From contig JACKNM010000036.1 of the NCBI GenBank assembly GCA_024234875.1, positions 1 through 32,477 of the forward strand: a DNA stretch of 32,477 nucleotides, written 5' to 3'. This document shows, one piece after another, positions 22,819-30,597 of the stretch. The notes below the pieces were generated by a model, which was not told where the DNA came from, did not search any database, and saw only the letters and a program-made list of their open reading frames with translations. This DNA comes from Ectothiorhodospiraceae bacterium. GTDB taxonomy: Bacteria > Pseudomonadota > Gammaproteobacteria > HK1. A program made the translations under genes and the position numbers. How positions within the stretch are numbered: position 1 is the first letter of the stretch; the number at the start of each line of letters is the position of its first letter.

Positions 22819-23496
22819 CCGAGCCCTACTACTCCGACGACCTCGTGACCCTGTACCACGGGGACTGGCGGAGATCACCGAGTGGCTCGAGGCCGATCGT
22901 CGCTGGTCCACCGACCAAGCCCTATGTGGGATGGGTGGGAGTCAGGTCGGGGACGGCGGCGTTCCCCAGGGCTCGACGCGGACGCGCGAGCAACGCCGTA
23001 GCGGGTGACGATTCCCCGAGGCCCGCGACGGTGCATTAGTGGAGTGGGCGGGTCGGCCAGCGGTCGTGTTCGGCTCCTGGCGGATACCGCGGCCCGCACC
23101 ACCATCGGGCGCCCTCCTGATCTGGAACAAGGACGGTGCGTACTCGGAAATGCAACGCCTCGAGCCGGCCTTCACCGTCCATGAGGAGATCTACGTCCTC
23201 GGCGACGGCTTCCCGAACCGGGCAAGCCGATGCGCTCGGTCATCACCACCACCGAGCACCGCTCACAGCACACCGCCGCCATCGGCCACCCCACCCCCTG
23301 CCGGTCGACTTGATGGCCCGGCTCATCGACCGCTGCGCCCGGCGTCAGGCGGACCCCTTCGCCGGTTCTGCGGGGCTCCACCCTCGTCGCAGCCAAGAGG
23401 CTGGGCCGTAAGGCCATCGGTGCCGAGCTCGACGAGCGGTACTGCGAGTGGGCCGTTGCCGCCCGGCGTCTCGCTCAGGGCGACCCTCCGACGATG
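22815..23496 (+). CDS. DNA methyltransferase, N6-adenine/N4-cytosine type (frame-broken)
   Basis: It starts at GTG 22815 with TEPYYSDDLVTLYHGDW, the usual opening of small beta-class methyltransferases. Fragments then read RPAVVFGSWRIPRP, GALLIWNKDGAYSEMQRLEP, FTVHEEIYVLGDGFPNR, and, after frame changes, KPMRSVITTTEHRSQHT, LPVDLMARLIDRC, DPFAG and AAKRLGRKAIGAELDERYCE. The SAM-binding FxGxG and the GAELDERY helix are recognisable; the (D/N)PPY motif near 22905-22930 is disrupted by indels. Order of motifs (PPY before FxGxG) is that of the beta class. It probably modifies phage DNA; target unknown. Confidence 0.65.
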
Positions 23497-23762
23497 ACGG
23501 AGGAGTTGCCGACTGCGCCCACACCGAAGGACGCCAAGCGCCGCGCTGCGGTGGTCGTCACCCGGAGGGCCACCAGCCCCGCACCGGGCGACTCCTGTGC
23601 GTCACCGGTGAGCGCGCCAAGGTCGCGCTCGACCCGATGGGCGCGGTCATCGGATGCCGGACCGCAGAGGTCACGCTGGTCTCCGGCCCGAGCCCCCTGC
23701 CCGCCCACGAGACCTACCGAGACGGCCGCTGGATGCGCTGCGAGCTCACGCGCCGGCCATGA
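23494..23762 (+). CDS. Small protein, unknown (frame-broken)
   Basis: It starts MTEELPTAPTPKDAKRRAAV. After a frame change around 23560 it continues GRLLCVTGERAKVALDPMGA, CRTAEVTLVSGPSPLPAHET and ends RWMRCELTRRP. A basic N-terminus is followed by a beta-rich domain. The stop overlaps ATG 23759. No family recognised. Confidence 0.5.
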
Positions 23763-23827
23763 GGGCGCTCACGTCCTGTGGGCGGCTGCACGGGCCGCTG
23801 AGCGGCGATCGGCGGGTCGCTCCATGA
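23759..23827 (+). CDS. 22-residue coupled frame
   Basis: It starts at ATG 23759 and ends at TGA 23825-23827. The start overlaps the preceding stop and its own stop overlaps the next gene's ATG. Product MRALTSCGRLHGPLSG then DRRVAP. The double ATGA overlap argues that ribosomes traverse it; the peptide may be only a coupling device. Confidence 0.4.
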   Translation: MRALTSCGRLHGPLSGDRRVAP

Positions 23828-24196
23828 CCGTCGATCCGCTCTCGCAGGTGTCGGTGGAGCGCGAGATCCTGCGCCTCGTCCGGCCTGCTCGACCACCAGG
23901 TGGGCGAGGTCGCCAAGCGCGCCCGCGCCGCCGCTGAGGCCGAGGTCGCGTACAAGCTCGGCATGGCTCGGGCCACGTTGGTCGCTGGCGGCAAGACCGT
24001 GGCCGAGCGTGACGCCGAGGCGCTGCTGGAGTGCGGAGGACGCCTACGCGGCCCACAAGGGCGCCGACGCGGTGCTCCTGGCCGCCCAGGAGGCAGGTCG
24101 GTCGTTGCGGGCGCAGATCGACGCTCTCCGCACCCTCGCGGCCAACCAGCGCGCGCCGCGATCACCTACAGCGATGCACTCCGTTACCGCCGATGA
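23824..24196 (+). CDS. Coiled-coil early protein (frame-broken)
   Basis: About 123 residues from MTVDPLSQVSVEREILRL through LLDHQVGEVAKRARAAAEAE, AYKLGMARATLVAGGKTVAE, EDAYAAHKGADAVLLAAQEA and SLRAQIDALRTLAANQRA. It is almost wholly helical with heptad spacing and resembles a phage protein found beside replication genes, as far as I recall. A single ATG fits the four-base overlap on both sides. Function unknown; possible scaffold for recombination or replication proteins. Two to three indels. Confidence 0.55.
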
Positions 24197-25051
24197 GTCG
24201 GTTGTTCGTGCGCCATCAGAGGTCGACTGGATCGACCACCCGAAGCTGCTGCGCGCCGGCGTCGATGGCGCGGGGCTCCGTTCACTCGCGATGTGCATGG
24301 CGAAGCGAGCAGAGGCGGGATGGCTGGATCGACCGTCTGCTGCTCGCTCGCTGTGAGCGGCGTTCGCCGGACGAGCTGATCGACCGTCTCGTGTGACGCC
24401 TCCTGACTTCTCGAGGTCGACGGTGATCTTGTCCGCCCGTGGGGGTGGCTTGATCGCAACCCGTCGCAGGGTGCGATCGCTGCGATCCGTGCGACGAAAG
24501 CGGAGGCGGCGAAGCGCGGGAACCACAAGCGTTGGGGGCACGACGGCGGGTTCGACACCTGTCCCAAGTGCCACCCGAAGCGCAGGTCATCGCAAGGTGC
24601 GATCGCACCCGGATCGCATACCGATCGACCCCGATCGCCAGAGTCAGAGTCAGAGTCAGAGTCAGAGAGAGGGAACCTACTTACACCACCACCAAAACCT
24701 GAGTTGGTAGCGACCGACGATCCGGCCGCGGTGGTGGTCGATGACCGGTCGATCCGCGCTGCTGCCGTCGCCGTCAGCCGAGCAATCGACCCGCCACCGA
24801 ACGCCGACCCGAGCGCCTACGCCGCCGGGATCGCTCGTCGCATCCTGACCGGCGACGACCCGACCGACCGCCAGCGCATCGAGGTCGAGCTGCGCTCCGG
24901 TCGCACCGTCGACGAGATCGCCGCTGCCTGGATCTCCGAGGCGAGGTCGTGGCTCGACGAGGTGTTGCCGACCGGCCCCACCGCGACGGACCCGATGGCG
25001 CGCCCGCGGCTTGCCGGTGTTCCACCGGTCACGCACCTCGACGCCCGGTGA
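24193..25051 (+). CDS. Phage replication initiation protein (winged-helix/DnaD-like), frame-broken
   Basis: It begins near ATG 24193 and reads VDWIDHPKLLRAGVDGAGL, RSLAMCMAKRAEA, then a second frame (WLDRNPSQGAIAAIRATKAE, KRGNHKRWGHDGGFDTCPKC), a low-complexity Ser/Glu linker (PESESESESE) and a C-terminal helical domain (SAYAAGIARRILTGDDPTDR, SGRTVDEIAAAWISEARSWL). This N-terminal winged helix, NPSQ segment, CPKCH motif and SE linker is the standard layout of replisome organiser proteins in actinophages. The SE-encoding repeats and flanking GATCG motifs form an origin-like array inside the gene. Confidence 0.7.
24598..24712. other. Origin-like array: phased GATCG motifs, 6-nt repeats, A+T-rich tract
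   Basis: Inside the replication gene, GATCG occurs at 24601, 24612, 24623 and 24633, a spacing of 11, 11 and 10 nt; the first is in the 10-bp palindrome TGCGATCGCA (24598-24607). Then come four copies of CAGAGT (24639-24662) plus a degenerate one. The next 48 nt are about half A+T by count, which is high here. Iterons next to an unwinding element in the initiator gene is the arrangement of phage lambda. The Ser/Glu coding of the repeats is an alternative explanation. Confidence 0.4.
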
Positions 25052-25197
25052 CGCATCGCCTCGGGGCTCGCCGCGGCACGAGCCGCCGTGAGCGCCGCGA
25101 CCCGCCGGTCTGGCACCGGAGGACCGGAAAGCAGGCCAGGGAGGGCCGGAGGCGGCGACTCAGGTACGATGCGGAACGGCGGCGGCACGGGCTGTGA
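25048..25197 (+). CDS. 49-residue Arg-rich protein
   Basis: It starts at GTG 25048 (GTGA overlap with the replication gene) and reads THRLGARRGTSRRERRDPPV, WHRRTGKQAREGRRRRLRYD, AERRRHGL. More than a third of residues are Arg. It may bind nucleic acid. The same stretch contains TACGAT at about 25166, a possible -10 element for the genes that follow, without a clear -35. Confidence 0.4.
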   Translation: MTHRLGARRGTSRRERRDPPVWHRRTGKQAREGRRRRLRYDAERRRHGL

Positions 25198-25218
25198 TTC
25201 GACGAAGGCGGCGGCATC

Positions 25219-25477
25219 ATGACCGGCCCCGATGGCGCGCAGGTGCCCCTCGTTGCGGGAGCTCTGAGCGCGTCGAGGTCGTCGCCCCGTCGCCGCACAA
25301 CCCCGACGCCCGGTTCTTCTGCGAGCCGTGCGTGCTCGTGTTCACCTCCGATGGCGCGAGGCCGCCGAGGCCGAGCAGCGCCACGAGGCCGCGAAGCCCC
25401 ATGCCATCCGTGACCGGGAGCGCACCCGCCAAGGAGGCGTCGAAGCCGGCGTGCTGCCCGAGAGGACCGAGCCATGA
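25219..25477 (+). CDS. Zinc-ribbon protein (one indel)
   Basis: From ATG 25219 (or 25232). Read across one frame change it gives MARRCPS, CGSSERVEVVAPSPHNPD, ARFFCEPCVLVFTSDGA, then a Glu/Ala helix (AEQRHEAAKPHAIRDRERTR) and ends PERTEP. CPSCG and CEPC, 20 or so residues apart, form a clear Cys4 zinc ribbon. It overlaps the WhiB gene by ATGA. Small zinc-ribbon proteins often act on transcription or translation; this one is unknown. Confidence 0.6.
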
Positions 25478-25740
25478 GCGGGCACCCGCTACCCGACGCG
25501 TGGTGGACCAGGGCTGCGTGCATCGCACCGACTGGTCGCGCCGGGCTCCGCCATCGCAGCACAGCCTTCGCGCACTCGCCGTGGACGAGCGGCGCTATGC
25601 CGAGGCGGCCACGTACTGCGCTGCCTGCCCCGTCGTCGCTGAAGCGTGCCGCGCCGACGATCGACCTCACCGACGACCCGGCGTTCCGCGCCGGTTTCTC
25701 GGCCGTCGACCGTCATCGCCAGAACACCGGGAGGTGGTGA
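25474..25740 (+). CDS. WhiB-like iron-sulphur regulator (frame-broken)
   Basis: The family binds a [4Fe-4S] cluster and the main sigma factor in actinobacteria. It starts MSGHPLPDAWWTRAACIAPT (first Cys), changes frame, then has VDERRYAEAATYCAACPVVA, EACRAD, and changes frame back to DLTDDPAFRAGFSAVDRHRQ. The four Cys are present, and the last group reads C-x2-C-x6-C; the classic spacing is x5. DPAFRAGFS takes the place of the usual GVWGG turn, typical of phage-borne versions. It could alter host transcription or block host WhiB. Two indels. Confidence 0.65.
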   Translation: MSGHPLPDAWWTRAACIAPTGRAGLRHRSTAFAHSPWTSGAMPRRPRTALPAPSSLKRAAPTIDLTDDPAFRAGFSAVDRHRQNTGRW

Positions 25741-26109
25741 TGGCTGGCCCAACCGCACCCGATGCCCACGCTGCACGCTCACGCACTCGCCGCTGTGCCC
25801 AGCCGAGCGACGTTGGCCGCTCGCCCCGCTCGTCGATGCCATGCGTCGCCGCGGGTCCGTGAACCCGACCTACGACCTCGGGATCGGCGGCGAGGCGTGG
25901 AAGCGCGCCACCGCCCACGGCCTGACCTGACGCCACCGCAGATCGTTGGGCGGTACGACGCAGGCCTCCACCCGTCGCAGGTCTGGCCCGACTGGATCGA
26001 CGCTGGCCTGTCCGTGGTGGACCGACAGCGCATCGAAGGCGGCTGGCGTCCCGCGTGGATCCACGCCGAGCAGACCCCATCCACCGAGCGTCAGGAGGAC
26101 GCAGCATGA
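25740..26109 (+). CDS. Small Cys/HTH-type protein with duplicated C-terminus (frame-broken)
   Basis: It starts ATG 25740, one base into the previous stop. Fragments are CPRCTLTHSPLCPAERRWPL, APLVDAMRRRGSVNPTYDLG, IGGEAWKRATAHGLT and then LHPSQVWPDWIDAGLSVVDR, QRIEGGWRPAWIHAEQTPST, ERQEDAA. CPRC-x7-C may bind metal, and LHPSQVWPDWIDAGL is a helix-turn-helix-like segment seen in actinophage early proteins. The last 16 residues are copied almost exactly at the end of the next gene. Confidence 0.55.
26049..26109 (+). repeat. 61-bp direct repeat, copy 1
   Basis: It covers the last codons of one gene, a Shine-Dalgarno (AGGAGG) and the next ATGA. It matches 26567-26627 at 60 of 61 positions; the single difference is A at 26059 versus C at 26577. 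Confidence 0.95.
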
Positions 26110-26627
26110 CCAGCAGTGAGCTTGTGAAGGTGAACGTCGTTGCGAAGTCAGCGGCAGTTGCTGACGCCTTCGCGGAGGTCACTCAGGCGCTCAACACCGC
26201 GATGAGACGGGTGGTGCAGCGGCGCGAGGACCGCCAGCGCCGGGCCCGCATGACGGCGTTCGAGGCGTCGGACCCCGATCGCCGCCTCGACGACCTCGGC
26301 CAGCGCATCCGCTCTGAGGCGCGACGTCAGGGGATCACGCTCACGCAGGCATGGCAGCACCGGGTGAAGGGCATCGTCGTCGGACGCGAGGTGCGGGGCG
26401 ACGAGACATGGATGGTCGTACAGCTCGTCGGCGATCACCGACTGCGGTGGCTGTCGCCTGGCCGCGCTCGGCGCGGCGAGGTCAGTGCCGACGGACTCGT
26501 GATGACCTTCCGGCGGTCGGCCATGGTTCCCGTCCCGTTGCCCCACGAGATCCAGGACACCGAGTGTCCCGCGTGGCTCCACGCCGAGCAGACCCCATCC
26601 ACCGAGCGTCAGGAGGACGCAGCATGA
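26106..26627 (+). CDS. Basic early protein, unknown
   Basis: An intact 173-residue protein starting MTSSELVKVNVVAKSAAVAD. It has a helical N-terminus (FAEVTQALNTAMRRVVQRRE), a basic centre (RRLDDLGQRIRSEARRQGIT) and a beta-rich part (KGIVVGREVRGDETWMVVQL, GLVMTFRRSAMVPVP). The end WLHAEQTPSTERQEDAA duplicates the end of the preceding gene. No family recognised; the fold of the middle may bind nucleic acid. Confidence 0.6.
   Translation: MTSSELVKVNVVAKSAAVADAFAEVTQALNTAMRRVVQRREDRQRRARMTAFEASDPDRRLDDLGQRIRSEARRQGITLTQAWQHRVKGIVVGREVRGDETWMVVQLVGDHRLRWLSPGRARRGEVSADGLVMTFRRSAMVPVPLPHEIQDTECPAWLHAEQTPSTERQEDAA
26567..26627 (+). repeat. 61-bp direct repeat, copy 2
   Basis: Second copy of the 26049-26109 sequence, again at a gene junction: it ends one gene and supplies the ribosome binding site and ATGA of the next (26624). 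Near identity at the DNA level points to recent duplication or gene conversion. Confidence 0.95.
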
Positions 26628-26992
26628 GCACCGACCGACCCGGACCAGCCGCCGCGGCTCGAGCACAACTCGCGGAGCAAAGCGATCTTCTCCGGTTCCG
26701 CGACCAGCTCGGCTTCCACATCGGGGACGACACGAGAGCCGACACCGCCATGGTGCTGCTCGGCGGGTTCAGCACCTACGGCTACCTGCTCGTTGGATGG
26801 CTCGCCGATCACCCGCTGATGCTGCTGGACTGCCTCGGGTTCCCGCACCGGGTCGCCGATGGCTGGGTCGCCGCCCACGTCGGCAACGCCGATGACCTTG
26901 CGAGGCTTGTGCCCGTCATGTGCGAGGCGTGCACCTCGGTTCAGGTGGTCGATCTGGAAATGGTCGCTGACGACATCGCTGGCCGCCGATGA
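26624..26992 (+). CDS. Early protein, unknown
   Basis: An intact 122-residue protein starting MSTDRPGPAAAARAQLAEQS. It has DLLRFRDQLGFHIGDDTRAD, a hydrophobic centre (TAMVLLGGFSTYGYLLVGWL) and VMCEACTSVQVVDLEMVADD near the end. CEAC may bind metal with other residues. The hydrophobic centre might be a buried core rather than a membrane segment. It starts within the second 61-bp repeat. Function unknown. Confidence 0.6.
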   Translation: MSTDRPGPAAAARAQLAEQSDLLRFRDQLGFHIGDDTRADTAMVLLGGFSTYGYLLVGWLADHPLMLLDCLGFPHRVADGWVAAHVGNADDLARLVPVMCEACTSVQVVDLEMVADDIAGRR

Positions 26993-27254
26993 CCGACCGC
27001 CCGATCCCGCCGGCCTCGCGCCTCATCCGCCTGCTCAACGAGGCATGGGTGGACGTCCACTGGTGCGCCGAGGGGGCCGCTACGACGCCGCGGTGGCGAT
27101 GCTCGAGCGCCGCGACCCGGTGCTCGACCAGTGGGCCCGTGTGGAAGTCTCCGAGCGGGCAGAGGCAGTCGGCGCAGCCAGTCCTACGACGACGCCGGCC
27201 GCCGCCCTAAGGGCTCGCCTCCGACCCGACCGCCGCAGCCTGCCTCGGACCTGA
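26989..27254 (+). CDS. Early protein, unknown (frame-broken)
   Basis: It starts MTDRPIPPASRLIRLLNEAW and continues in another frame as YDAAVAMLERRDPVLDQWAR, VEVSERAEAVGAAS. The start overlaps the preceding stop. The given end is where that frame stops; the true end is uncertain. The helical core has no known motif. Confidence 0.45.
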
Positions 27255-27791
27255 GCGCGACCTCATCGACGGCGACCTGACCGAGCTGCGCGGCACCCAC
27301 CGTCGCCTGCTCGTCGATATCGGCTGGATGCAGGCAGCGGTCACCGCAGGCGCTCTACGGCGCGTCCACCGTCGACTACGCGCCGGCGACCCTCGCTGAT
27401 GCTGCCGACGACCTCGCCTCGGCTGCACTCGGCGATCCCCCACACCGTCGCCGACGCCGTGGTCCACCTCGGCCGCGGCGACCGCACCGAGGACGCCCGC
27501 GAGCTGCGCCACGCCGTCGACCACATCACCGGTGAGGCGAAGGTCCTGCGCGGCCTGGTGTCCGCGGTGAACGCCCACGTCGCCACCGTCCGCACCGAGC
27601 GCCCAGCCCAGCCGAAGCGCCCGGCGTGCATCGTGTGCGGCTCCCAAGACGACGTGCGCTCGGGCCGCTGCGAGACGGACCGCGCGAGTTCCGCCGCAAC
27701 GAGGGCTTCGACCGCACCACTGGAGGCGATCATCCGCTGGGCAGCACCAGCCCCACACCACGCCCCCAAGGCTGCTCATCGAGATGGCTGA
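27255..27791 (+). CDS. Helical protein with C-terminal Cys motif (frame-broken)
   Basis: The start is not visible; coding character is seen from about 27245 (DLIDGDLTELRGTHRRLLVD, IGWMQAAVTAGAL). The main frame from about 27390 reads LADAADDLASAALGD, PHTVADAVVHLGRGDRTEDA, RELRHAVDHITGEAKVLRGL, VSAVNAHVATVRTERPAQPK and ends with a Cys pair, RPACIVCGSQDDVRSGRCET, which resembles a small zinc finger. The end is uncertain. Function unknown. Confidence 0.45.
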   Translation, partial: ARPHRRRPDRAARHPPSPARRYRLDAGSGHRRRSTARPPSTTRRRPSLMLPTTSPRLHSAIPHTVADAVVHLGRGDRTEDARELRHAVDHITGEAKVLRGLVSAVNAHVATVRTERPAQPKRPACIVCGSQDDVRSGRCETDRASSAATRASTAPLEAIIRWAAPAPHHAPKAAHRDG

Positions 27792-27876
27792 GGCAAGGCG
27801 ACCGCAGGCCCAAGCGCCGAGGTAGGGCGTCAGACCCAACACCGCACCAACCGGATAACCAGGGGTGGCGTTCACC

Positions 27877-28435
27877 ATGGCAGAGGCAAGCACGCCGGCC
27901 TGCGCAGCAACCGCCCAGCTGACGCGGCCCGGACTGCCCTCGACGCCACCGTCGGCCGAGCTGCGGCTGGCTCAGGTCGGGTACCGAACCACCTGAGGCG
28001 GAAGCGGCGAAGGTGCCCTCCTGCTCGCCAAGATCGACCAACTTCAGTCCATGCTCGACGAGGCCACATGCCCGGAGATTCGTACCAGGCCCGGTCCGCT
28101 GGGCCGCTCGGACTGCCGCCGATCGCTTCGACCTTGCTCGGGGCTACATCGCGCAGCTGATGGCGGGACTTCGCCACTACGGCGGCGACCAGGCCATGCC
28201 CAGCCGACCGACGCCCGTCGTGGCGATCGAGTGCGGTCTCGGCGTGACGGAGTCGCCGATGGCTGCTCACTCCGGACCGCGAGTCGACGCGAGGGAGTTC
28301 GGGCGCACCGAGAGCAAACAGGCTGGAAGCGCCCTGTTCCGCCGGTACCGCTGCATGATCGATGTTCCCAGCTCTACCGCCGGCGCGGAGAACTACGACA
28401 AGGTGATGATGACGCTGGAGGCCGAGGGTCGTTGA
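27877..28435 (+). CDS. Early protein, unknown (frame-broken)
   Basis: A start at ATG 27877 gives MAEASTPACAATAQLTRPGL and SAELRLAQVGYRTT. After a frame change the reading goes on with LLLAKIDQLQSMLDEAT, then LARGYIAQLMAGLRHYGGDQ, RPTPVVAIECGLGVTESPMA, SALFRRYRCMIDVPSSTAGA and DKVMMTLEAEGR. It may instead be a 39-residue gene (27877-27996) followed by a second gene. The 85 nt between 27792 and 27876 show no feature. No family recognised. Confidence 0.4.
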
Positions 28436-28459
28436 CTCGCACCCCTGACCTGCTACACC
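28432..28459 (+). promoter_or_regulatory. Possible promoter for the packaging operon
   Basis: TTGACT (28432-28437) overlaps the stop of the previous gene and is followed after 16 nt by TACACC (28454-28459), a weak -10. It sits in the 97-nt gap before ATG 28533, the first gene leading to the terminase. This is the only clear gap there, and a late promoter would fit. The -10 is poor, so this is tentative. Confidence 0.3.
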
Positions 28460-28532
28460 GTGGTACCGAACTTCGATGCGACCCGTGGCCCCAGGCTGCG
28501 GGTCGCTTCCGTTCCAGGCGGGGAGGTGAGCC

Positions 28533-28725
28533 GATGCCTCGCACCGCCCGCATCACCGTCCAGCAGTACGGCGAGATCACCTACGGCACCTGGTGCCCGA
28601 CCTGCCTGCTCCCCTCGGGCGTCACGGTCGGTGTGGTCCTGACCGACGAGCGAGAACGCTCCACGCTCTGCACCGGCACCTACTCCGGCTGTCTCGACTG
28701 CGGCGAGCCCATCCCGGTCCGCTAG
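28533..28725 (+). CDS. Small zinc-binding protein
   Basis: A 63-residue protein starting MPRTARITVQQYGEITYGTW, with GGGAGGTGA just upstream. CPTCLLPSGVTVGVVLTDER, CTGTYSGCLDCGEPIPVR: CPTC and CLDCG, about 30 residues apart, form a Cys4 zinc site on a small beta fold. It stands three bases from the HNH gene. A regulator or packaging accessory is possible; the sequence does not decide. Confidence 0.6.
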
Positions 28726-28728
28726 TCG

Positions 28729-29098
28729 ATGGCGAAGGACTCCCGACTCGGTGGACGACCACGGGCCAGGATCAACGCCCAGGTGCGAGCCCGCACGGAT
28801 CACCCGCTCTGCCCGATGTGCGGCCACCCGATCAACCGCCAAGCCAAGCGCACCGGCAGACGTCACCCACTCGCCTCCGTCGTAGATGAGTGGATCCCGA
28901 GATCCAAGGGTGGACCGGTCACCCTCGCCAACTGCGTCGAGATGCACTCAGTGTGCAACGCGATCAAGTCCGACCACTGGCCCATCACCACCGAGCTACG
29001 GGACCGCTGCACCGATGCAGTCGAGCGCGAACTGCACCCCGGGGAGCGCCGGCAGATCGGCGAGCTGCTCGAGGCGTTGGAGTCTCCGCAGGAGGTGA
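28729..29098 (+). CDS. HNH endonuclease next to terminase
   Basis: It starts MAKDSRLGGRPRARINAQVR. The HNH core runs from CPMCGHPINRQAKRTG, HPLASVVDEWIPRSKGGPV (catalytic D-E/H region) to NCVEMHSVCNAIKSD (N and final Cys pair). An acidic helical tail (RDRCTDAVERELHPGERRQI) follows. The frame as given runs to 29187; a one-base shift makes it stop at TGA 29096-29098, with AGGAGG then serving the terminase. HNH proteins in this position stimulate terminase cutting in cohesive-end phages. No small terminase gene is seen. Confidence 0.75.
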
Positions 29099-29104
29099 GC
29101 GTCG

Positions 29105-30597
29105 TTGACGAGTTGGCCGAGCGACGTCGACCCAGCGCCAAGGCTCCTGGTCCTGCCTCCGGGCGACGTCGATCTCGGGGAGGCTGACGCAGCGATCGAG
29201 ATGTGGGAGCACTACTCCCACAAGCGGTTGGACCCGTCGCAGCGTCTGGCGGTGCAGGTCATCATGGCGCTCGGCCCCGATGGCCGTTGGGCGGCTGCGA
29301 CGACGGGTCGGGAGATGCCCCGCCAGAACGGCAAGGGCGACGAGATCGAGGTCGTCGAGCTGTGGGGCCTCATCCAGCGGGGCGAGGCGATCCTGCACAC
29401 GATCCACGATGCGGTGCTGTTGGCGAGCCAGACCCAGCAGCGGATGCTCTCGGTGCTCGAGGCCACGCCGATCTGCGGCGGCTCGTCAAGCGCAAGTGGC
29501 AGGGCACCGGCCAGCAGATGATCGAGATGCGCAACGGCGGCACGATCTGGTACCGGACCCGCACGGGCGGCGGTGGTCGTGGCGTCGACGACATCGACCG
29601 GCTGGTGGTGGACGAGGCGCAGCACGCGACCGATGAGCAGCTCGCCGCCGTCTCCCCGACGTTGCTCGCCAACCCGAACAGCCAGCTCAACGCGCTCGGT
29701 ACCGCCGGGCTCGCTGGGGATGTCTCGATGGTGGTGGTCCCAGCGGCGTCGTGCGCTGTCGGCTGATCCTGGGTCGTTCGGCTACGTCGGGCACACCGCG
29801 GAGCAGGTCCACCTCGGGCCGGATGGTGCGGTGGTTCAGCCGAGGGTCAACGCCGGTGACCGCGACCTGTGGAGGTCGTGCAACCCTGCGGTTGCGTCGG
29901 AGCGCGGTGGCGGCATGGCGTTCCTCGAAGAGCAGTTCCGCCGGCTCGGCCCAGAGCTCTTCGCACGGGAGCACCTGTGCGTGTGGGACCCGCCGCCGGT
30001 CGAGGCTGAGCGGTCGTGGCTGGTGTGGTCGGAGTCGGAGTGGCGTGCCTGCTCTGCGGCACCTGGCCCGGAGTCGGGTTGGCTGGTCGGTCCGGTGGCG
30101 CTGGCGGTGGAGCAGCCGCCGTCGCAGGAGTTGATCACGGTGACCGCCGCCGGCGAGTGCCGTGACGGTGGCGTTGGGGTCGAGGTGGTGGCGCAAGGCC
30201 GCGGGTCTGCGTGGCTGGTGCGCCACCTCGGGGAGCTCCGTGGGCAGGGAGTGGAGTTCGGGCGGGTCGTGGTCGATCCCGGTGGGCCGGGCCTGTCGCT
30301 GATCGACCCGCTGAACGAGGCAGGGTTCCCGGTGACCGAGGCGTCGGCGAAGGACCTCATGGCGGCGTGCGGACGGTTCCACGACGCGGTCCTGTCGCAG
30401 CAGGTGCGGCATCGGGATCGCCCGGAGATGGATGCGGCGGTCCAGGGGTTGACGAGGCGCGACGTGGGCGGCCGATGGCTGCCCGAGAGGAGGGCTGGCG
30501 TGGACGTGTCCCCGATCAGCACCGCGATCCTGGCGTACCTCGGGCACCAGCTCGGGCCAGTGAAGGGCGCGGCGTTCCCGGGGTCGTGTGGGCATGA
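29105..30597 (+). CDS. Terminase large subunit (frame-broken)
   Basis: The DNA packaging motor. Start TTG 29105 with AGGAGG ahead (29090-29095). The sequence holds VLPPGDVDLGEADAAIEMWE, the Walker A EMPRQNGKGDEIEVVELWGL (29317-29370), LASQTQQRMLSVLEATP, a frame change, LVKRKWQGTG, and the Walker B DIDRLVVDEAQHATDEQLAA (29589-29640), then LLANPNSQLNALGTAG. The nuclease half contains AFLEEQFRRLGPELFAREHL, VVAQGRGSAWLVRHL, VVVDPGGPGLSLIDPL and SKDLMAACGRFHDAVLS. Frame changes lie near 29480 and 29745, and near 30590 before the ATGA link to the portal gene. Confidence 0.9.

Noticed and set aside
22905..23450. Second methyltransferase as a decayed pseudogene
   Set aside because: The indel density equals that of essential virion genes, so decay cannot be told from sequencing error.
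24639..24668. CAGAGT repeats as a microsatellite of no function
   Set aside because: Not accepted as pure noise, because they encode the Ser/Glu linker typical of these replication proteins and stand next to phased GATCG motifs; kept as an origin candidate.
25150..25175. TACGAT near 25166 as a promoter
   Set aside because: No acceptable -35 element at the right distance; mentioned only as a possibility in the neighbouring gene entry.
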